From Chitinophagales bacterium (GTDB lineage Bacteria; Bacteroidota; Bacteroidia; Chitinophagales; CAIOSU01), in contig JAGYJT010000007.1 of the NCBI GenBank assembly GCA_018401955.1, positions 1 to 64,000 on the forward strand: DNA of 64,000 nucleotides, in the 5' to 3' direction. How positions within the stretch are numbered: position 1 is the stretch's first letter; every line of letters begins with the position of its first letter. Below the pieces are notes generated by a model. The model was given only the letters and a program-made list of their open reading frames with translations, did no database searches and had not been told where the DNA came from. Position numbers and translations under genes: made by a program. Below, piece after piece: positions 47,591-57,866 of the stretch.

Positions 47591-49189
47591 ATGACGCAGC
47601 CGCGCGATAAGAGCCCAAAGGGTAGAGAAACAAATAAAATATCTCAACCAAAAACTGACACCGAATATTTTATAACATTAAGAAGCCTAAAGCTTGAAGA
47701 CCATGAGGACATGAAAGAGGCTATGACCTTGGCGTATCCGGGCCTTGAAGAGCCTACTTGGGCCAAGAAGCACTTAAAGAAACTTCTGGACCTTTTTCCT
47801 GAGGGCCAAATATGTATAGAAGTAAATGGCAAAGTAGTAGCATGTGCATTATCATTGATTGTTGATTACAACAAATACGGCGACAACCATACGTATGAGC
47901 AGATTACAGGAAACTATACATTTAACTCGCATGATACCGACGGAGACGTATTGTATGGCATAGATGTGTTTGTGCACCCTAGCTATAGGGGGCTAAGGCT
48001 TGGAAGAAGGCTTTATGATGCCCGAAAAGAGCTGTGCGAAAACCTAAACCTAAGGGCAATTATAGCCGGTGGCCGCATACCCAACTATGGCTCAAACACC
48101 GATGACCTTACCCCAAAAACTTACATTGAGCGGGTTGAGATGAAGGAGCTTTACGACCCGATTCTCTCATTTCAAATTTCGAATGGTTTTCACGTAAGGA
48201 AAGTACTTCGCGGTTATTTACCTGGTGATAGAGATAGCAAGGCCTTTGGTACATTGATAGAATGGAACAACATATACTACGAAGAAAAGGAAAAGCTTAT
48301 CGGCTCTAAGAAATCAGTTGTGAGGGTAGGTTTGGTACAATGGCAAATGCGCCCGGTAACAAACCTTAATAACCTACTTGATCAGGTTGAGTTTTTTGTA
48401 GATGCCGTAAGTGGATACCATGCAGACTTTATCCTATTCCCTGAATTTTTCAATGCCCCTTTGATGGCCAAGTTTAACGAGCAGGCTGAAGCGGAGGCCA
48501 TACGTTCATTGGCAACATTCACAGAGCCATTGAAGAAAAAATTTATGGAATTCGCCGTTTCCTACAACATCAACATTATTACAGGTAGTATGCCAATTAT
48601 AGAGAAGGGCAAACTATTTAATGTGGGTTACTTGTGCCGCCGCGATGGTACTTATGAAAGCTACTACAAGGTACATATTACTCCTGCCGAGGCCCAATAT
48701 TGGGGTATGAGCGGTGGTGATGGGATACAAGTGTTTGATACCGATAGTGGCAAAATTGGTATAATGATATGCTATGATGTGGAGTTTCCTGAACTTTCGC
48801 GCCTATGTGCTGAACAGGGAATGGAAATACTATTTGTTCCGTTTCTTACCGATACCCAAACCGGCTATAACAGGGTGCGCATTTGCGCACAGGCCCGTGC
48901 CGTTGAGAATGAGTGCTATGTGGCCATTGCCGGTTGCGTGGGCAATTTGCCGAAGGTAAACAACATGGACATTCAGTATGCGCAGTCAGGCGTTTACTCT
49001 CCTTCAGATTTTCAGTTTCCTAACAACTCTATAGTTGCCGAAGCTACCCCTAATACTGAAATGACCGTTATCGCCGATTTAAATATCGATTTGCTGAAAG
49101 AACTGCATACCGGCGGCAGCGTAAGAAACTTACTTGATAGAAGAACGGATCTTTATACACTAAGGCTAAAGAAAAAGGGCGAAAGTTAA
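47591..49189 (+). CDS. GNAT acetyltransferase--carbon-nitrogen hydrolase fusion
   Basis: A 532-residue two-domain enzyme. The N-terminal part (about 25-215) is a GNAT acetyltransferase: GIDVFVHPSYRGLRLGRRLYDARKE has the acetyl-CoA loop. The C-terminal part (about 230-525) is a nitrilase-superfamily amidase with the Glu-Lys-Cys triad: Glu in LFPEFFNAP, Lys in SYYKVHITPAE, Cys in GIMICYDVEFPE. This fusion is known in many bacteria; its physiological substrate is not settled. The stop codon lies in the loop of the terminator at 49175-49199. Confidence 0.92.
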   Translation: MTQPRDKSPKGRETNKISQPKTDTEYFITLRSLKLEDHEDMKEAMTLAYPGLEEPTWAKKHLKKLLDLFPEGQICIEVNGKVVACALSLIVDYNKYGDNHTYEQITGNYTFNSHDTDGDVLYGIDVFVHPSYRGLRLGRRLYDARKELCENLNLRAIIAGGRIPNYGSNTDDLTPKTYIERVEMKELYDPILSFQISNGFHVRKVLRGYLPGDRDSKAFGTLIEWNNIYYEEKEKLIGSKKSVVRVGLVQWQMRPVTNLNNLLDQVEFFVDAVSGYHADFILFPEFFNAPLMAKFNEQAEAEAIRSLATFTEPLKKKFMEFAVSYNINIITGSMPIIEKGKLFNVGYLCRRDGTYESYYKVHITPAEAQYWGMSGGDGIQVFDTDSGKIGIMICYDVEFPELSRLCAEQGMEILFVPFLTDTQTGYNRVRICAQARAVENECYVAIAGCVGNLPKVNNMDIQYAQSGVYSPSDFQFPNNSIVAEATPNTEMTVIADLNIDLLKELHTGGSVRNLLDRRTDLYTLRLKKKGES

Positions 49190-49199
49190 TTTCGCCCTT
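49175..49199. terminator. Terminator between convergent genes, overlapping a stop codon
   Basis: Perfect 10-bp stem AAGGGCGAAA / TTTCGCCCTT with loop GTTAA that contains the TAA of the plus gene. A U-run follows on the minus strand, so it chiefly ends the large gene at 49213-53295. Confidence 0.8.
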
Positions 49200-49212
49200 A
49201 CCTTAGTTTGCC

Positions 49213-52200
49213 TTATTGGATGATAATTTTCTCTACCAGGTTAATGTTGCTGCCTTTCATTATAACTTGATAATAGCCCGGGCTCAGCATACTCTCCAAG
49301 TTAAGCGAAACAGGTACTTCATCTTCTTCAATCCTTAAGTGCTGTAAATAGATATTGCGCCCTTGCATGTCGGTTACCATTATCGAAACCATGCCTTTTA
49401 CCCCTGTGGCCTTTACCTTGATGTTTCCGTTTGAAGGGTTAGGGTAAACCGTCATAGTGGCATCCATTTCAGCTTTAAATACGTTTACAGCCTCCAGCTT
49501 GGAGTAGGTAAATGTACCGTCAAAGTCTGTTTGCTTAAGGCGGTAGTATGATAAGCCAGCTAGTGGGTTAGCATCAATGGCCGAGTATGTTTGCATAATT
49601 GAGGTATTTCCAGCCCCATTAACTTCCAATACAGGTTCAAAATCAATACCGTCGGCAGAACGCTCAACTGTGAAATAATCATTCTCAATCTCGAGCGCTG
49701 TGGCCCAATCAAGCTCTACCTCTGCCCTATCATTTAAGGTTGCCGTAAAACTTAGCAGTTCAATAGGTAATGAAGCACCACCCGAAGAGCCATCACCAAC
49801 TCCAAACTCAGAGAAGCTGGTTAGTCCTGTGCGAAGTGCAAATCCATCTGAAACCAAACGGCCTAAACCACCCAGAATATTGAGCAAACCGCCACCGGTG
49901 CTCCAATCGGCACCTGAAGTAGAACCTACCGGGCGTTTTAACACCACAAACTCATTATCAACTAAACCATTAAAACCGTTTGTGTGCAACCTAATACCAT
50001 ACGAACCCAAAATTGGTTGTGCGTTTGGCTCGATAGTCCAAACCCCTGCTGGATTAATGCGACTGAAACTAACACCACTTTCAGATACATTAAGCTCGGT
50101 ATCATTGTGCCCTGTAAGCGCACCAAAACTTGCATCAAGATAAGTTACGCCTGTAAGCAAATTATTAGTTAGCTCAGCTAAGTGATAGTTAGCTGCACTT
50201 GTGCCATTACCTACAGGAAATGCGTACGTTTGGGTATTAAAACCTATGTAGCGCCTTAAGTTTCCGTTGATAAATGAAGTATTACTGAAACCAGTAAGAT
50301 TACCTGCTGAGGTGTTGGTAAGGATTACCCTACTGCCCCCAGTAGAAACTACCCCTTGGGTGAGCGTAAGTATATTGCTTATTGTTGCATCGTCGGTTAA
50401 AAGCACTCCGGCAGGATTGTTTATCAATACCTGATTAAATGATTGGCTATTGGAAGTAATAGACTGCTGACTGCTGCCACTAAAGGTTACCAAGCCACTA
50501 TTGGCCGTAAAAGTAGCTCCCGTATTTACCCAGTTGCCATTTAGCGTAATATCTGCATCGGTAGCAGTGCTACGCAACTGAATGTTGAAGGCTGTTAGCG
50601 TACCTACATCTTGGTCGGCATCATCAACTACATAAATGGTCCAAACACCATTTGCGGCATCGGGTATACTGGCAAAAGTAAAGCCTTCTGGTTGGTAGGT
50701 ACCGGTGATAACTGAATTGTTTGGGTATGTAGCTGTCCCAGCGTCGCTAAACTTAGTATCAATATACCCAGCACCATTGCCTCCATTATCCGTAGATACT
50801 GTATAAACAGTTCCGCTAGGGCTAACTAAGTAAATATCCAAATCAGCATTATAAGTATGCGGAATATTAACCCCACAACCAACAATTGAATAGCTTGTGT
50901 ATGCGGCTGGAACCGTAACGCTCATGCTACTGGCATTAGCAATTAAGCTAGCCAATGTAGGCACATCATTATTGGCGGCAACGCCGCCATTTAAATAGTT
51001 TACGGCTACCGGACTATCAGTTGAAATTTTTTCAACAACCATGCTAATAGCACTGGATAATGTACCTGATATTAGCTGCAAATTACCGTCAACAGTTACG
51101 TCACCTCCCAATGCTTTGGTTCCGCTACCGTTAATGGATAGGTTATTGTAAGTGCCTGGCAAAACCATTTGAGTTCCTGCACCGGTGTAGGCAATTGGAT
51201 AGTCAAACGAGGACGTTGCATCAAAATTGCCAAAAGCGGCCAACGAAGCATCGGTAAAGGTAATGTTAACTTGGTTATCGGTAGCACCACCATCAAACAC
51301 AATAGATGAGGTGCTTCCGCCGCCCGAAATGCGGTGGCCAACATTAAAGGTAAAACCGTTATTGCCAACATCACCCAGAGATAAGTTTCCTGCAACTTGT
51401 ATTGCACTGCCTGTTGTGGCTATGCCACCGGCAGTACCTGGGTTTTCAATTATCATATCGGTAGCAACCATTAAAGTTCCTGAGCTGCCAACGGTAGTTG
51501 TAAAACCATTATTAGTTCTCACATATACTTCGTAATAGCTGGCAGAAGGTACACTTTGATTAACAGTACCTTTAGCAGCCCAGGCACTACCGCCTGAGTT
51601 AAACATTACCATACCTGTTCCCGGATTAAATTCAGCTTCGGTAATTATTGTGTTATCTCCACCAATTTCGAGGGTACTGGCACCTAAGTTAAATGAACCA
51701 AACTGTTGAAATAGGTACACTGACAAATCGTGACCATTGAGCTCTAAACTTGCCCCTGGGTTAATTCTAACACCGTATGTAATCAAATCACCATTGAGTA
51801 AATAGCTTGAGCCATCCTCAAATTGCCACTGCCTATTATTACTACCCGAGGTGAAATCTCCAGAGATAAATTTTCCCGCTCCTGATAGACGTACAAAAGC
51901 GCTCCCGGTGTGCTCTATTGCACCGTCGCAAATTAAATTACCGGTGATATTCAAATTCCCACCTTGTGTTGAGTCCGTTTCTATTGTAAGGGTTGCGCCA
52001 CTCTCAATGGTAAGGTTAAAACATCCTGCACCTGCATCGGATGCTACTGTTGGCATGCGCACTGCCGACGAAGGTATCAATACTGCAGTTGCAACTGTAG
52101 GTATGTTGTTTCCGCTCCAGTTACCTGCAACACTCCAATCGGTACTTACTGCGCCAGTCCATGCAGCACTATCAGCACTTAAACCATCAACAACAATATC

Positions 52201-53295
52201 ATCAATAGCCCAGTACCAGCTATAATGCCCGTGGTAAGAAAATTTTAATTTAACCTGACTTCTGCCAGCGGCAAAGCTAGATATATTAGCGCTAAAGGTA
52301 GCTGCATTGTCGGTATCTGCTGAGTCAAAAACTAGGGTATTATAAGTATCGCCATTATCACCGCTAATAGATATGCGATAATCGCTGTTGGCATAATGCC
52401 TGAAATAATGCTCCAAAGAAAGGTTCACTATATCGTAATCAGAGCAATCAAACGCAACGGTTTCCAGCTCGGCATTTTCAACCTTATTATCCTGGCCTAA
52501 AGCATCGCTATCAAAAATAGCAAAACCATTTGCGCTTGATGCAGTATTAATTGTTCTATTACCTGGGTTGTTAAAACTCCAAGTACCCGCATTGTTACCG
52601 GTGTTATCAATACTGCTCCAACCAGAAGGTAATGCGCCCGAAGAAAAGTTTTCACTAAAAATTCCGATGGTAGGCGGTGTAGGTGGAACGATGGGTATTA
52701 CAGAACCTTTTACCACTATATTGTCAATACCAAATGCTGGTGAAGTGCCAACGCTTGCATCATTTATCCAGTTAAAACCGATATAAAAAACAGTGTCGTT
52801 TAACTCTGCGGGCAATGCAATGGCTGTTTCACTTGTCCAAGATGTTGTGCCTTGATAAATTCCGGCATTTCCCCCAACAGTTAGCAAAGTCCATGTACTT
52901 CCGTTGAAAGAATAGTAAACCGACCCAAAATCGTAGTTGGCTTCACCATTGCATATCCAATCAAAATCAAGCGTTAGGTTTTGGTACCCCCGTGAGTCAA
53001 CTTGCCTACTTGCTGTTAAATTGTGAGCCCTATTGTTGCGGTATACACATGGGTCGGTATTTCTACGTACCATTAATAGGTTGCTTCCATTGCTGCAACT
53101 GCCATTTGACACCTGCCAATAATTGTTGCCATTACCGCTGTTGGTTGTGAGCGTCCAGCTGGCTGCTCCACCTTCAAAATCTTCTGATAATAAGGTAGTT
53201 TGCGCACTCGCCGTTAGGCAGTTTACCAAAAGTAAAATGGAAAGTAATAGGATGATGAGCAGCAGGTTTGGCTGCTCTTTAGTATTTGTAGACAT
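49213..53295 (-). CDS. Large secreted T9SS protein with P-domain
   Basis: 1360 residues. A signal peptide (to about ASAQT) is followed by two jelly-roll-like domains (LLSEDFEGGAASWTL; FSENFSSGALPSGWSSIDN). Repeated beta units follow (VLIPSSAVRMPTVASDAGAG..., typical of T9SS surface proteins), then a proprotein-convertase P-domain (about 780-905, SYSIVGCGVNIPHTYNADLD ... GVWTIYVVDDADQDVGTL), and further beta repeats. The end is a type A sorting domain (VYPNPSNGNIKVKATG ... SPGYYQVIM ... EKIIIQ). No catalytic centre was found, so an adhesive or structural role is more likely than an enzymatic one. Monocistronic, closed by a terminator. Confidence 0.85.
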   Translation of the reverse strand: MSTNTKEQPNLLLIILLLSILLLVNCLTASAQTTLLSEDFEGGAASWTLTTNSGNGNNYWQVSNGSCSNGSNLLMVRRNTDPCVYRNNRAHNLTASRQVDSRGYQNLTLDFDWICNGEANYDFGSVYYSFNGSTWTLLTVGGNAGIYQGTTSWTSETAIALPAELNDTVFYIGFNWINDASVGTSPAFGIDNIVVKGSVIPIVPPTPPTIGIFSENFSSGALPSGWSSIDNTGNNAGTWSFNNPGNRTINTASSANGFAIFDSDALGQDNKVENAELETVAFDCSDYDIVNLSLEHYFRHYANSDYRISISGDNGDTYNTLVFDSADTDNAATFSANISSFAAGRSQVKLKFSYHGHYSWYWAIDDIVVDGLSADSAAWTGAVSTDWSVAGNWSGNNIPTVATAVLIPSSAVRMPTVASDAGAGCFNLTIESGATLTIETDSTQGGNLNITGNLICDGAIEHTGSAFVRLSGAGKFISGDFTSGSNNRQWQFEDGSSYLLNGDLITYGVRINPGASLELNGHDLSVYLFQQFGSFNLGASTLEIGGDNTIITEAEFNPGTGMVMFNSGGSAWAAKGTVNQSVPSASYYEVYVRTNNGFTTTVGSSGTLMVATDMIIENPGTAGGIATTGSAIQVAGNLSLGDVGNNGFTFNVGHRISGGGSTSSIVFDGGATDNQVNITFTDASLAAFGNFDATSSFDYPIAYTGAGTQMVLPGTYNNLSINGSGTKALGGDVTVDGNLQLISGTLSSAISMVVEKISTDSPVAVNYLNGGVAANNDVPTLASLIANASSMSVTVPAAYTSYSIVGCGVNIPHTYNADLDIYLVSPSGTVYTVSTDNGGNGAGYIDTKFSDAGTATYPNNSVITGTYQPEGFTFASIPDAANGVWTIYVVDDADQDVGTLTAFNIQLRSTATDADITLNGNWVNTGATFTANSGLVTFSGSSQQSITSNSQSFNQVLINNPAGVLLTDDATISNILTLTQGVVSTGGSRVILTNTSAGNLTGFSNTSFINGNLRRYIGFNTQTYAFPVGNGTSAANYHLAELTNNLLTGVTYLDASFGALTGHNDTELNVSESGVSFSRINPAGVWTIEPNAQPILGSYGIRLHTNGFNGLVDNEFVVLKRPVGSTSGADWSTGGGLLNILGGLGRLVSDGFALRTGLTSFSEFGVGDGSSGGASLPIELLSFTATLNDRAEVELDWATALEIENDYFTVERSADGIDFEPVLEVNGAGNTSIMQTYSAIDANPLAGLSYYRLKQTDFDGTFTYSKLEAVNVFKAEMDATMTVYPNPSNGNIKVKATGVKGMVSIMVTDMQGRNIYLQHLRIEEDEVPVSLNLESMLSPGYYQVIMKGSNINLVEKIIIQ

Positions 53296-53553
53296 AACTG
53301 TGGTGATTGGTTACGATAATAAATTAAGTTTTTGGACTTATTTTGTTATACGCTTAATCACCTTGTCTGTTACGTTTTTCTACGTCTTTTTACATACTTT
53401 GTATAATTTTCATCATATTTTGAAATTACAAACACCGTTTTCATTGCCAAATTTAGACCAATAGCCATTTGTCAATGCAAAGGCTATACTTTAACAGAGA
53501 AAATGTTAAACAAAAGTCAAAATAAACCCCCTACGTAAATAAACCTACTCCAA
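53296..53553. other. Intergenic region
   Basis: 258 AT-rich nt between two minus-strand genes, with no ORF, RNA or clear consensus promoter seen. Confidence 0.4.
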
Positions 53554-55122
53554 TCATTGGTTTAAAATCATATCCGCAGCCTTTTCTGCAATCATTATTG
53601 TAGGTGCATTGGTGTTCCCGGCAATAATAGTGGGCATTATGGATGCGTCAACTACCCTTAGGCCTTTAATGCCATGTACTTTCAGGCTACTATCAACAAC
53701 CGCCAATGCATCATTGCCCATTTTGCACGTGCCTACAGGATGATACATGGCCTCCATATTCAAACGGATGTGCTCTTTGATTTCACTTACGCTATGCAAT
53801 CTGTCATGCGGACGATAGTAGTTGCTAAAATATGGCTTGAAAGACTTAGAGTGCAAAAGTTTAGCTGCCACTTTATAGCCCTCAATCATGGCTAGCATAT
53901 CCTCCTCAGCGGCCAAATAATTAGGATTAATGAGCGGAGCATCTTTATGGTTAGCACTTTTAAGCTTAAGCTCTCCAACACTTTTGGGCTTTACTAAACA
54001 TGGGGCAATGGTAAACCCATCGCCACCTGGCTTTACAAACCCATGCTCAATAAGAAATGCTGGGCAAAAGAATACCTGCATATCGGGCACGGTAAACTCT
54101 GGGCGGGTTTTTACAAAACCACAAGCTTCGGCTATGGTACTAGTTAGCGGGCCACGGCGTAGCAAAAAGTACTTGAGCATATTGCCTAAATTTTCAGCCG
54201 TGTCCAATGTTCGCCCTTTGGCTAAACGTGCAGCTATTACTACAAATGGATGGTCGCGCAAATTTTGACCAACCCCAGGCAAATCATGCTTTACCTCAAT
54301 GCCCAGTTCTTGCAAATGCCCAGCCGGGCCTATGCCCGATAGCATAAGTAATTGTGGACTATTGATGGACCCTGCCGATAAAACCACCTCTTTATTTGCA
54401 GACTCGGTATAGACTTGGCCATTGTGCTCATATGTTACTCCTGTTACTTCCTTGTTTTTCAACTCCAACTTAAGTACCATAGCATTGGTAACTATCTTCA
54501 GGTTGATTCGTTTTTTCAATATGGGTTTAAGGTAGGCAGCTGCCGTGCTGTGCCTTTTGCCTTTTTTAACCGTGCGCTGAAACAACCCAAAACCCTCTTG
54601 CTCTTCGGCGTTAAAATCAGGATTTTGGGGATATTGCATTTCTTGCGAAGACTTTAAGAACAATTGGCTCATAAAGTTCGGTGAAATTGGATCTGTTACA
54701 CTCAGCAGGCCACCCTTACCGTGGTATTGGCTTTCTCCCCTTTGCTGGTCTTCCGATTTTTTGAAATATGGTAACACATCCTTAAAGCCCCATCCAGGGT
54801 TGCCAAGGGCTTCCCACTCATTGTAATCTTCTTTATTGCCACGTATATAAATCATGGCATTAATGCTGCTCGAGCCGCCCAATACCTTGCCTCGTGGCAT
54901 AAAAATCCTTCTGCCTAGCAAGGCATCTTGTGCAGTTGAGTAGTATCCCCAGTCATACTGGGTTCTAAATAGTTTATAAAAAGCAGTAGGTATGTTTATG
55001 TACTTATCCTTGTCTGGCCCGCCAGCTTCAAGCAACAGCACTTTAGTGTCTGGATTTTCGGATAACCGATTGGCCAAAACACAACCCGCAGAGCCTCCCC
55101 CAATTATTATATAGTTGTACAT
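53554..55122 (-). CDS. GMC-family FAD oxidoreductase (choline dehydrogenase-like)
   Basis: Flavoenzyme of 522 residues from the ATG at 55122. The FAD-binding [23 protein letters not shown] and LLLEAGG lie at the start. The family signatures [20 protein letters not shown] and [20 protein letters not shown] follow, and the active-site end has [18 protein letters not shown] (catalytic His) and [16 protein letters not shown] (Asn). BetA-like choline dehydrogenases fit best, but alcohol or polyethylene-glycol dehydrogenases share the motifs. The gene is alone; no betB or choline transporter lies near it. Confidence 0.9.
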   Translation of the reverse strand: MYNYIIIGGGSAGCVLANRLSENPDTKVLLLEAGGPDKDKYINIPTAFYKLFRTQYDWGYYSTAQDALLGRRIFMPRGKVLGGSSSINAMIYIRGNKEDYNEWEALGNPGWGFKDVLPYFKKSEDQQRGESQYHGKGGLLSVTDPISPNFMSQLFLKSSQEMQYPQNPDFNAEEQEGFGLFQRTVKKGKRHSTAAAYLKPILKKRINLKIVTNAMVLKLELKNKEVTGVTYEHNGQVYTESANKEVVLSAGSINSPQLLMLSGIGPAGHLQELGIEVKHDLPGVGQNLRDHPFVVIAARLAKGRTLDTAENLGNMLKYFLLRRGPLTSTIAEACGFVKTRPEFTVPDMQVFFCPAFLIEHGFVKPGGDGFTIAPCLVKPKSVGELKLKSANHKDAPLINPNYLAAEEDMLAMIEGYKVAAKLLHSKSFKPYFSNYYRPHDRLHSVSEIKEHIRLNMEAMYHPVGTCKMGNDALAVVDSSLKVHGIKGLRVVDASIMPTIIAGNTNAPTIMIAEKAADMILNQ

Positions 55123-55244
55123 AAACACCCAATTAAAATAGGTGACAAAATTAGCGAAAGGGAAGGATGCTTTTGGGCACTTGCGCCTACTGTTGATAAA
55201 TTGAAGGTTATTAACAAATAGTGGCTATCCGCAAATATTCGTAC

Positions 55245-56207
55245 TCAGCCTTGTTGTAATAACAATGCAATATAACCTACAAAAATTACTAATAAAACAC
55301 CAGCCTGCCAACGCTGTAGCGTTTTGCGTTTACCTAAAAACATGGCACCAAATACTAACAAAGTACCACCTATTAGCAGATAAACCGATTGATTGAAAAC
55401 AACATTGTATGCAACAGGGCTCACCACAGCGCTCATGCCTAGAATAAGAAAAACGTTAAAAATGTTGGAGCCAATAATGTTGCCCACGGCCAAATCGCTG
55501 CGCTTACGATAAGCAGCCACGGCTGAAGTTGCCAATTCGGGCAAAGAAGTTCCTGCAGAAACTATTGTTAGACTAATTATCCGTTCACTTACACCCAAGG
55601 CTTGAGCAATGGCAATGGCATTATCTACTACTAGTTTACCACCATACACCAACCCTGCTAAGCCGCCCACAATGTACAATGCGGTTTTCCAAGTAGGCAA
55701 CAGTTTTGTCTCCTCCTCAACCACATTAGTAGTGCCGTCTTGTTTAAGGGATAAGGCTATGTAGGCCAAAAAAGCCACAAAAAATACTAGCAGCACTGCA
55801 CCATCAAATCTACTAATCACATCATGGCTGCCGCCGGTCCATTTATCATTGGCCAACAACAGTAATACTAATGCTGCGACCATCGAATAAGGTATTTCTT
55901 TCCATACCGTATTACGGTTAACTATTAAGGGGTAAATAAGCCCAGCAATGCCAAGGATAAAAAACAAGTTGAAATTGTTTGAACCGATAATATTACCCAG
56001 CACCACGTCGCTTTTGCCATCAATGGAGGCTAATACATTTACCACCAACTCGGGCGCTGAGGTACCAAAGGCAACTATGGTAAGGCCAATAGCCAACTCG
56101 GGTATCTTAAAACGCTTGGCCAGGGAGGAGGCACCATCAACTAGATAATCGGCACCTTTAACTAAAAGAGCCAAGCCAATGGCAAACAAAAATAGCGGGA
56201 GTAACAT
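55245..56207 (-). CDS. Calcium/sodium antiporter (CaCA family, YrbG-like)
   Basis: Inner-membrane exchanger of 320 residues with about ten TM segments in two inverted halves. Each half carries the alpha repeat: VAFGTSAPELVVNVLAS with GNIIGSNNFNLFFILG in the first, and SAGTSLPELATSAVAA with GNIIGSNIFNVFLILG in the second. The acidic Glu residues in PEL are the ion-binding sites and both are intact. It has its own consensus promoter and diverges from the esterase gene. Confidence 0.93.
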   Translation of the reverse strand: MLLPLFLFAIGLALLVKGADYLVDGASSLAKRFKIPELAIGLTIVAFGTSAPELVVNVLASIDGKSDVVLGNIIGSNNFNLFFILGIAGLIYPLIVNRNTVWKEIPYSMVAALVLLLLANDKWTGGSHDVISRFDGAVLLVFFVAFLAYIALSLKQDGTTNVVEEETKLLPTWKTALYIVGGLAGLVYGGKLVVDNAIAIAQALGVSERIISLTIVSAGTSLPELATSAVAAYRKRSDLAVGNIIGSNIFNVFLILGMSAVVSPVAYNVVFNQSVYLLIGGTLLVFGAMFLGKRKTLQRWQAGVLLVIFVGYIALLLQQG

Positions 56208-56224
56208 CTGTTGGAATATAAAAG

Positions 56225-56258
56225 CAAAGCTAGGCAGAAAGAAAATTACCTAAGACAA
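56225..56258 (-). promoter_or_regulatory. Promoter of the antiporter gene, TTG-N23-TAGCTTTG
   Basis: On the minus strand TTG (56258-56256) and TAGCTTTG (56232-56225) are 23 nt apart, at the upper end of the accepted spacing. The start would lie about 11 nt before the ATG. Confidence 0.45.
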
Positions 56259-56282
56259 TAGCAGAAACATTATTTTTACCTT

Positions 56283-56927
56283 ATGGCAATACCACAGCAT
56301 TTTACAACACAGCGCACTGCTCGATACTATACCATTGGGCAAAACACTGAGGATGCGCAACACTTTTGGATAACTTGCCATGGGTTTGCCCAATTGGCAG
56401 GGGAGTTTATTAAGGAGTTTGAACCACTAGCTGCTTTGGGAGGTAAAATTGTAGCACCTGAGGCACTAAACAGGTTTTACACCCGTGGCTTTGATGGCCG
56501 TATAGCTGCAACTTGGATGACCCGCGATGACCGGGAAGCAGAAATAGCGGACTATGTTGCCTATCTTGATGGGTTGTACAAGCAAGAAACCCAAGATTTA
56601 CAACTCATTGCCGATAAACACATACTTGGTTTTTCGCAAGGCGCTACTACCGTTTGCCGTTGGGTGGCAGCCCGTAAGCCCGACTTTAACCACTTATGGC
56701 TTTGCAGCGGCGATTTACCGCACGACCTTGACTGGGGTGCATTTAAAGTGTCAATGGATGGCAATATGATGCATCTAGTGCTCGGTAATGCAGACCCATT
56801 GATACCTGAAGGGCGCAAAGAAGCTACCCAAGCTAAAATTGAGGAACATGGTATTAATTACTTGTTTCATGGATTTAAGGGTGCCCACGAAATAAGTATG
56901 GATGCCATTACAAGTTTTATTGGGTAA
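56283..56927 (+). CDS. Alpha/beta hydrolase, phospholipase/carboxylesterase-like
   Basis: A 214-residue serine hydrolase. The nucleophile elbow is LGFSQGATTVCRW (GFSQG, as in carboxylesterase family 2). The Asp lies in LVLGNADPLIP, and the catalytic His in FHGFKGAHEIS. The opening YYTIGQNTEDAQHFWITCHGFAQLAGEF is specific to this small group. Substrate unknown; a short-chain ester is likely. Divergent from the antiporter. Confidence 0.82.
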   Translation: MAIPQHFTTQRTARYYTIGQNTEDAQHFWITCHGFAQLAGEFIKEFEPLAALGGKIVAPEALNRFYTRGFDGRIAATWMTRDDREAEIADYVAYLDGLYKQETQDLQLIADKHILGFSQGATTVCRWVAARKPDFNHLWLCSGDLPHDLDWGAFKVSMDGNMMHLVLGNADPLIPEGRKEATQAKIEEHGINYLFHGFKGAHEISMDAITSFIG

Positions 56928-57026
56928 CCTTTTACCCAAGCGTGACACCATAATACTACTTGCGCAATGCTTAGCGAAATTTAAATCTAAAGCCATTATC
57001 TTTACACCTAGAGAAAGCAGCATAAT

Positions 57027-57824
57027 ATGGCAAATCTTATTTCAAGAGCGATAAACAAAGTAAAACGGACACTAAACCCCGACATAAAATATAAGGCTGA
57101 AGCGCTTATAAAAACAGTACGCATAGGTACTGAATATGGTGGCTGGGTAGTGCCAGAAAACTTATTTAACGCCGATTCGATTTGCTATTGTGCAGGTGCT
57201 GGCGAAGACATATCGTTTGATACCGGTTTGGCCCAAAAGTATGGCTGCAAGGTATGGGTAATGGACCCTACGCCTAGGGCCATTAAGCACTTTGAGGGCT
57301 TGACGGAACAAATTGCTGCAGGCAATAGTTACCCAGTTAACAATAACCCAAAGGATCTATACCAAATAAAGGCAGATAAGCTGCACTTGATGCATTACCT
57401 ACCAGTAGGATTGTGGCACCAACACGAATTTTTGAAGTTTTATGCTCCGCAAAACGAAAGCCATGTATCGCATTCGATTGTGAACCTGCAGAAAACAGAC
57501 CACTATTTTGAAGCCGAAGTGAAGCGCCTGAAAGATGTAATGCAAGAACTTGGGCATACCCAGCTTGATTTGTTGAAAATAGATATTGAGGGTGCGGAAT
57601 ATGATGTGATAAACACCATATTGGACGACAAGCTGGATATAAAGGTATTGTGCGTGGAGCACGACGAATGGTACCATCACAAAGACGACCAATACTTAAA
57701 GCGTATAAACGGCATTATTGGGCGTGTGCTAAACGCCGGATATGTGCTTGCAGATATTGATAGCGCTGCCAACACTACTTACGTAAGAAAGGATGTTTTC
57801 CAACAGCTGAAGAAAAAACAGTAA
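57027..57824 (+). CDS. FkbM-family methyltransferase
   Basis: SAM-dependent O-methyltransferase fold, 265 residues. SICYCAGAGEDISFDTGLAQKYGCKVWVMDP is a variant of the SAM loop (AGAGEDISFD). LDLLKIDIEGAEYDVINTIL is the strongly conserved FkbM motif. Members methylate sugars, polysaccharides or natural products. It lies upstream of a NodU-type carbamoyltransferase (59130), which modifies similar substrates, but the DUF3089 gene on the other strand lies between, so a shared pathway is only suggested. Confidence 0.87.
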   Translation: MANLISRAINKVKRTLNPDIKYKAEALIKTVRIGTEYGGWVVPENLFNADSICYCAGAGEDISFDTGLAQKYGCKVWVMDPTPRAIKHFEGLTEQIAAGNSYPVNNNPKDLYQIKADKLHLMHYLPVGLWHQHEFLKFYAPQNESHVSHSIVNLQKTDHYFEAEVKRLKDVMQELGHTQLDLLKIDIEGAEYDVINTILDDKLDIKVLCVEHDEWYHHKDDQYLKRINGIIGRVLNAGYVLADIDSAANTTYVRKDVFQQLKKKQ

Positions 57825-57866
57825 GAGAGATTTTAAGCACCACATTCGTTAGATGCCAATTACCGA

